A program made the translations under genes and the position numbers. A stretch of 17,127 bases of DNA. Origin: CAZNMF01 sp035547155 (lineage in GTDB: Bacteria > Acidobacteriota > Vicinamibacteria > Vicinamibacterales > SCN-69-37). The notes below the pieces were generated by a model. It was not told the DNA's origin and searched no databases. It saw only the letters and a program-made list of their open reading frames with translations. The stretch spans positions 1 to 17,127 of the forward strand of contig DASZVJ010000082.1 of NCBI GenBank assembly GCA_035547155.1, given 5' to 3'. Position 1 is the stretch's first letter, and each line of letters opens with the position of its first letter. Positions 13,628-17,127 of this stretch are shown here, one piece after another.

Positions 13628-14590
13628 TTATCCGATATCCGCGCGCTCGATCTTGATCGACGCGAGCACGAACGGCGCGGCGATCCAGAACACGATCGAC
13701 AGCGTCAGCCATGCCGCCGCCCACGCGATTCCGCCCGTCACTCGCAGGAATGCCAACGACGCGGCGCCGAACGCGCTCGTGCCTTCGACGGCCAGCAGCG
13801 TTCCGGTGCGCACCGCGTCGACGGGATTGACGATGGCGGAGACGATCAGCAATCGCGATGCGATCGTCGTCGGCAGCATCGACGCGACGCCGAGCGCGGC
13901 GATGTCGAACAGCACGACGGTCACGAGCCATACGACGAGCGTCGCCGCCAGGTGATGCGCGCGGCGCTCGCTCGTACTGCCGGCGGCCACCCCGGCCGCG
14001 AGCGACAGGAACATCGCCGTCAGCGCCAACGCGCCGGCCGCGACGCCGGCGAAGCTCGGCAGACCGTCGTTACCCGCCTGTGAGAAGACGACGAGCCCCG
14101 CGAGGCTGAAGCCGATGAGCTCAGCAGCCGCGAGCGCGACGAAGACGCCGAGCACTTTACCGGCGAGCACGACGCGTCGCGACACGGGCTGCGAGAACAA
14201 CAGCTCGGCGTCGCCGCGCTCGGGCGCCGCGGCCATGACGCCAAAGACGAGCGCGGTGAGCGGCACGAGCAGGATCACGAGTTGGACGAGCGACGCGGAC
14301 GTCCGCGCGAAGTCCTGCATCCCGCTGCCGCCGCTCAGCACGTAGCCCGACATCGCAACGGCGAGCGCCAGCGTCGCGAATACCGCCGTGAAGACCTGCA
14401 TCCAACGCGAGCGCACGGCCAGCCGCAGCTCAGTTCGCGCGATGCCCCAGAGGACGCGCCGTGTTCCACCCTTCGTCCCCTGGTCCCCTGGTCCCTTCGT
14501 CCCCTGGTCCCCTGGTCCCGTGGTCCCCTGGTCCCGTGGCCCGTTGGTCTCCCGGTCCCGTCGTCCTCTCGTCTCGACGAGCGACGTCAT
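13628..14590 (-). CDS. nosY: NosY-type ABC transporter permease with repeat-encoded N-terminus
   Basis: A 320-residue inner-membrane permease of the ABC-2 type that pairs with NosF to supply the sulfur or copper-related step for the CuZ centre of nitrous oxide reductase. The normal NosY domain starts near residue 46 (RVLWGIARTELRLAVRSRWMQVF) and has about six membrane helices. PERGDAELLFSQPVSRR is the usual coupling region between helices 2 and 3. Residues 11-40 are encoded by an 8-bp repeat array and read as GPGDQGTK-like octapeptides, which is unlike other NosY. The ATG overlaps the nosL stop (ATGA), and GGAGGAGG lies upstream. It is the last gene of nosDFLY in this window. Confidence 0.87.
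   Translation of the reverse strand: MTSLVETRGRRDRETNGPRDQGTTGPGDQGTKGPGDQGTKGGTRRVLWGIARTELRLAVRSRWMQVFTAVFATLALAVAMSGYVLSGGSGMQDFARTSASLVQLVILLVPLTALVFGVMAAAPERGDAELLFSQPVSRRVVLAGKVLGVFVALAAAELIGFSLAGLVVFSQAGNDGLPSFAGVAAGALALTAMFLSLAAGVAAGSTSERRAHHLAATLVVWLVTVVLFDIAALGVASMLPTTIASRLLIVSAIVNPVDAVRTGTLLAVEGTSAFGAASLAFLRVTGGIAWAAAWLTLSIVFWIAAPFVLASIKIERADIG
14472..14559 (-). repeat. 8-bp tandem repeat array inside nosY, eleven units
   Basis: On the minus strand there are eleven octamers, the last eight close to GGGACCAG/GGGACGAA and the first three degraded. They are read in frame without a stop. Two further octamer-like units, GGGACGAA and GGGAGGAG, sit at 14594-14609 across the end of nosL and provide the nosY ribosome binding site. 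The family is the same as at 11897-11976. Confidence 0.9.
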
Positions 14591-15048
14591 GGCCTCCTCC
14601 CTTCGTCCCGCGACGCATGCCCCGCCCCGAGCACTTCCGCGATCGGCATCGTCGTCCCGCCCGCCGTGTCCGGATCCTCATCGCGTGACACCGCTGACGC
14701 GTGCGCGACGATGCGCGAGCCCATCGCGCCGGCCGAGCCGGACAGCCGCGTGAAGATCGCCGCGTCCGCGCGCACCCACTCCTTCGTCCGGTAATCGGCA
14801 ACGAAGACGACCGCGTCCGCCGGCAGCTTCGCGGACGCGAGATAGCTCGCGAGACAGCCGAAATCGTCGAAGAAACGCGGCTCTTCCAGCGGTGCAGCGA
14901 TCTGCGAGGCGGTCCGTTCGTCGCTGACGATCATCCGGCAGAACGCGCACGCGTCGTTCTTCGTGTCGAGCGCCGCAGGCGCCAGCGCATGCGTGCATGC
15001 GGCGACGAATACCACCACGCTGATGACAGCAAGACGTCTGACGATCAT
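14587..15048 (-). CDS. nosL: NosL copper-chaperone lipoprotein
   Basis: A 153-residue lipoprotein that delivers Cu(I) to nitrous oxide reductase. A short signal peptide ends in a lipobox with Cys18 (VAAC). CAFCRM (Cys34, Cys37, Met39) is the copper-binding C-x2-C-x-M motif of NosL, with arginine where glycine is common. FFDDFGCLASYL and AVFTRLSGS-like segments match the rest of the family. The ATG overlaps the nosF stop (ATGA), and the 3' end overlaps nosY. Its last codons (RDEGRRP) are encoded by units of the 8-bp repeat, suggesting the repeat reshaped this C-terminus too. Confidence 0.9.
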   Translation of the reverse strand: MIVRRLAVISVVVFVAACTHALAPAALDTKNDACAFCRMIVSDERTASQIAAPLEEPRFFDDFGCLASYLASAKLPADAVVFVADYRTKEWVRADAAIFTRLSGSAGAMGSRIVAHASAVSRDEDPDTAGGTTMPIAEVLGAGHASRDEGRRP

Positions 15049-15944
15049 GCGGCACCTCCCAGCAGCTCGGAGTAGAACGCGTCGAGCCGGCCGTCCTGCG
15101 CGTTCCAGCCGTGAATCTCGACGCCCGACGCGCGGACGAGATCGAGCACCTCGAGCCGCCGCGCCGTCGGCGCCGGGACGACGAGCTGATCGGCCACGAA
15201 CGCAGCCGCGGGCGCGATGCGGCGCACGGCGTCGAGCAGTCCTGGCGCGTGTCGCGTCATGGCGATCGTCAGCACGCCTCGATCTGCGAGACGTGCGCTC
15301 AGCTCGCGCGCGCTGAACGACGCGACGAGACGGCCGCTCGCGACGATGACGAAGCGATCGGCCAGACGTTCGACGTCGCCCATCTGGTGCGAGCTGAAGA
15401 GCACGGTCTGATGTCGCGCGCGTCCAATCTCGATCGCGTCGTAGAACGTGCGAATGCCGTCCGGATCGAGTGACGCGGTCGGCTCGTCGAGCAGCAGGAT
15501 CGGCGAGGCCGGCAGCAGCGCGACGGCCAATCCCAGTCGTTGCGTCATGCCGCCCGAATACGTGCGCACGGGCCGCGCCAGCGCGTCGCTCAGTCCGACG
15601 GTCGCCGCGACGTCGCGCATGCGTGCGGCGGGATATCCGCGCATACGCCGATAGAGATCGAGCACTTCGTGTCCCGTGAGCGCGCCCGGAAACTGTACGT
15701 GCTGCGGCAGGAACGCACACGCTGCGCGTGCCGCCGGATCTGTTGCCGGCCGCCCAGGCATGCCGATCAGCACCTCGCCGTCGGATGGACGGATCAGTCC
15801 CGCCGCGGCCTTGATGCTCGTCGTCTTGCCCGATCCGTTCGGTCCCAGTAGCGCAACGATCTCTCCCGCTCGTGCGTCGAACGTGAGAGCGTCGACAGCT
15901 CTCGTCGCCCCAAAGCGTTTGCAGAACTGATGAAAGGCGATCAT
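15045..15944 (-). CDS. nosF: NosF ABC transporter ATPase
   Basis: A 299-residue cytoplasmic ATPase that powers the NosFY transporter needed to mature nitrous oxide reductase. Walker A is GPNGSGKT (34-41), the Q-loop is Gln81, the signature is YSGGMTQR (129-136), Walker B is LLLDEP (150-155), and the switch His186 lies in SSHQM. The C-terminal 80 residues (after ASGRLVASF) form the regulatory domain usual for NosF. A longer frame upstream overlaps nosD, so I prefer the ATG at 15944, which overlaps the nosD stop (ATGA). Confidence 0.92.
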   Translation of the reverse strand: MIAFHQFCKRFGATRAVDALTFDARAGEIVALLGPNGSGKTTSIKAAAGLIRPSDGEVLIGMPGRPATDPAARAACAFLPQHVQFPGALTGHEVLDLYRRMRGYPAARMRDVAATVGLSDALARPVRTYSGGMTQRLGLAVALLPASPILLLDEPTASLDPDGIRTFYDAIEIGRARHQTVLFSSHQMGDVERLADRFVIVASGRLVASFSARELSARLADRGVLTIAMTRHAPGLLDAVRRIAPAAAFVADQLVVPAPTARRLEVLDLVRASGVEIHGWNAQDGRLDAFYSELLGGAA

Positions 15945-17127
15945 GCGGCCTCCATTCGCGCCGCTTTCGACGGCCGCGCGAGCGCGAACACGGCGGCCGC
16001 AGCCGCGCCGACGGCGGCCCACAGCCACATCGCGGCACGATCGTGCGTCACGGGCGATCGCGGCATCGCCGGCAAATCCCTCAAATGCGGCGGGCGCGCG
16101 AGCGGATGCGCATCGACGACCGGCACGGGCGCGAGCACGGGGAACCGTTGCTCGGCCGATGCCAGAATCGCCGCCCCGAGCCCCTGCGCGAACAGATCGG
16201 CAGCGGTCAGCCGCCCGCGCAGGTGATCGAAGACGTTCGAGAGCCGGTACGGCGTGTCGCGAACGCCGTCGCCGTCGAGGTCGGCGCCCGTATCGTCAGA
16301 CCAGTAGTTGCCGTCGAACACCGTGTCCGTCCGGCGTCCCGACAACTGCAGTGGCGCGAGGTTGCCGACGAACACGTTGCCTTCGAAGCGGCTGTCGCGC
16401 GTCGAGTCGTAGATCACGAGCGCCGCGTCCGAGTCGGCGATGACGTTGCGCCGGAACACGCCGCGCAGCACGCCCTCCAGAAACAGACCGCGTGCGTTGT
16501 CGGCGATCAGGTTGTCCTCGGCGATCACGCGCTCGCAGCCCTGCATTAGCAAGCCGACCGACGCGAAGCCGCGATTGCGCAGGAAGCGATTCCGGCGGAA
16601 GACGAGATCGGACGAGTACATCAATGCCGCGCCCGCCGCGCTGCGCTCGAAGACGTTGTCCTCGAACGTGTTGCGATCCGAGAACATGTAGTGCAGGCCA
16701 TAGCGCACGTCGGCGATGTCGTTGCCCTTCGCGACGCCATCGCTCGACGACTGGATGTAGATCCCGTCGCGCGAGTCGCGCACGACGTTGTCCGCGAGCG
16801 TGAACCGCTGCGTATTCCAGAGATGGATGCCCGATCCCTGCTCGCCCGGCGCGCGGCCGCGCAGGCCGTCGACGACCACGTGGTCGACGACCACGTCGTC
16901 GGCCGCATAGAGATAGATGCCGAAGATCGCGCGTCTGACGTGGCAGTGGCGGATCGTGACGTGATGGCCGCTGACGTGGATCCCCGCGGAGTCGCGCGAC
17001 AGACTGCCGCCCTCGCGGCCGTCGATGTCGAAGCCCTCGACGACGACCTCGTCCGCGCGGACGCGGACGACGGAGCCCGCGCCGGAGCCGACGAGCTGCA
17101 CCTGGCCGTGCCCGGCCAGGTGCAGCG
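15941..17127 (-). CDS. nosD: NosD periplasmic beta-helix protein, 5' end cut by the window
   Basis: At least 395 residues are visible, and the frame is open to the window edge (the residues before the first GTG, LHLAGHGQ, already look like NosD). It is a right-handed beta-helix of CASH/NosD repeats: recurring N-x-(V/I)-x-x-(S/N)-x-x-G-(I/L) rungs such as HVTIRHCHV, GIHLWNTQRFTLADNVV and GLFLEGVLRGVFRRNVI. The C-terminus carries one hydrophobic helix (AAMWLWAAVGAAAAAVFAL). NosD acts with NosFY in the periplasm to assemble the CuZ centre. It is first in the visible nosDFLY series, and nosZ is expected beyond 17127. Confidence 0.92.
   Translation of the reverse strand, partial: LHLAGHGQVQLVGSGAGSVVRVRADEVVVEGFDIDGREGGSLSRDSAGIHVSGHHVTIRHCHVRRAIFGIYLYAADDVVVDHVVVDGLRGRAPGEQGSGIHLWNTQRFTLADNVVRDSRDGIYIQSSSDGVAKGNDIADVRYGLHYMFSDRNTFEDNVFERSAAGAALMYSSDLVFRRNRFLRNRGFASVGLLMQGCERVIAEDNLIADNARGLFLEGVLRGVFRRNVIADSDAALVIYDSTRDSRFEGNVFVGNLAPLQLSGRRTDTVFDGNYWSDDTGADLDGDGVRDTPYRLSNVFDHLRGRLTAADLFAQGLGAAILASAEQRFPVLAPVPVVDAHPLARPPHLRDLPAMPRSPVTHDRAAMWLWAAVGAAAAAVFALARPSKAARMEAA

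Overview
The window is GC-rich, densely coded bacterial chromosome with short intergenic gaps, many GTG starts and frequent ATGA/GTGA overlaps. The taxon cannot be read from the sequence. A soil or sediment bacterium of the Acidobacteriota/Gemmatimonadota/Myxococcota kind would fit the mix of genes, but this is a low-confidence guess.

Left end (1-1757). This part is a scarred boundary. A small hypothetical gene (4-231) is followed by an imperfect inverted repeat and the detached 3' half of a tRNA-Thr(CGT) gene (355-399). That is the usual footprint of an element integrated into a tRNA gene; element DNA would lie to the left and original chromosome to the right. Beyond it are a doubtful zinc-ribbon ORF, a frameshifted remnant of an F420-dependent NADP oxidoreductase-like gene, and a short TerB-like protein.

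Arsenic module (1815-4241). Two divergent transcription units share a short control region. Leftward are a previously unremarked 20-residue cysteine-rich micropeptide, an AqpS-like aquaglyceroporin and a thioredoxin-type arsenate reductase. Rightward are arsR and a TauE/SafE permease. A 20-bp imperfect palindrome overlaps the arsR start codon and is a candidate ArsR operator. The likely logic is arsenate reduction by ArsC, passive arsenite exit through the aquaporin, and ArsR derepression. No ArsB or Acr3 pump is present in the window.

Sugar/envelope and miscellaneous genes (4263-11886). These are a GT-B glycosyltransferase, a small anchored protein overlapping an HTTM-like membrane protein, an RmlC-type sugar epimerase, a Gfo/Idh/MocA oxidoreductase, a small membrane protein, a pyridoxamine-phosphate-oxidase-fold protein and a P2A-type Ca2+-ATPase that retains the calcium ligands.

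Nitrogen-oxide module (about 11890 to the right edge). Rightward are a di-iron iron-sulfur-cluster repair protein (RIC/YtfE type) and a Crp/Fnr regulator, preceded by a 6-4-6 dyad typical of Crp/Fnr sites. Converging on them is the leftward, overlapping nosD-nosF-nosL-nosY operon for maturation of nitrous oxide reductase; nosD runs off the right edge, and nosZ would be expected beyond it. Two families of very short tandem repeats (an 8-mer and a 7-mer) surround this module. One 8-mer array lies in frame inside the start of nosY, where it encodes a repetitive N-terminal extension.
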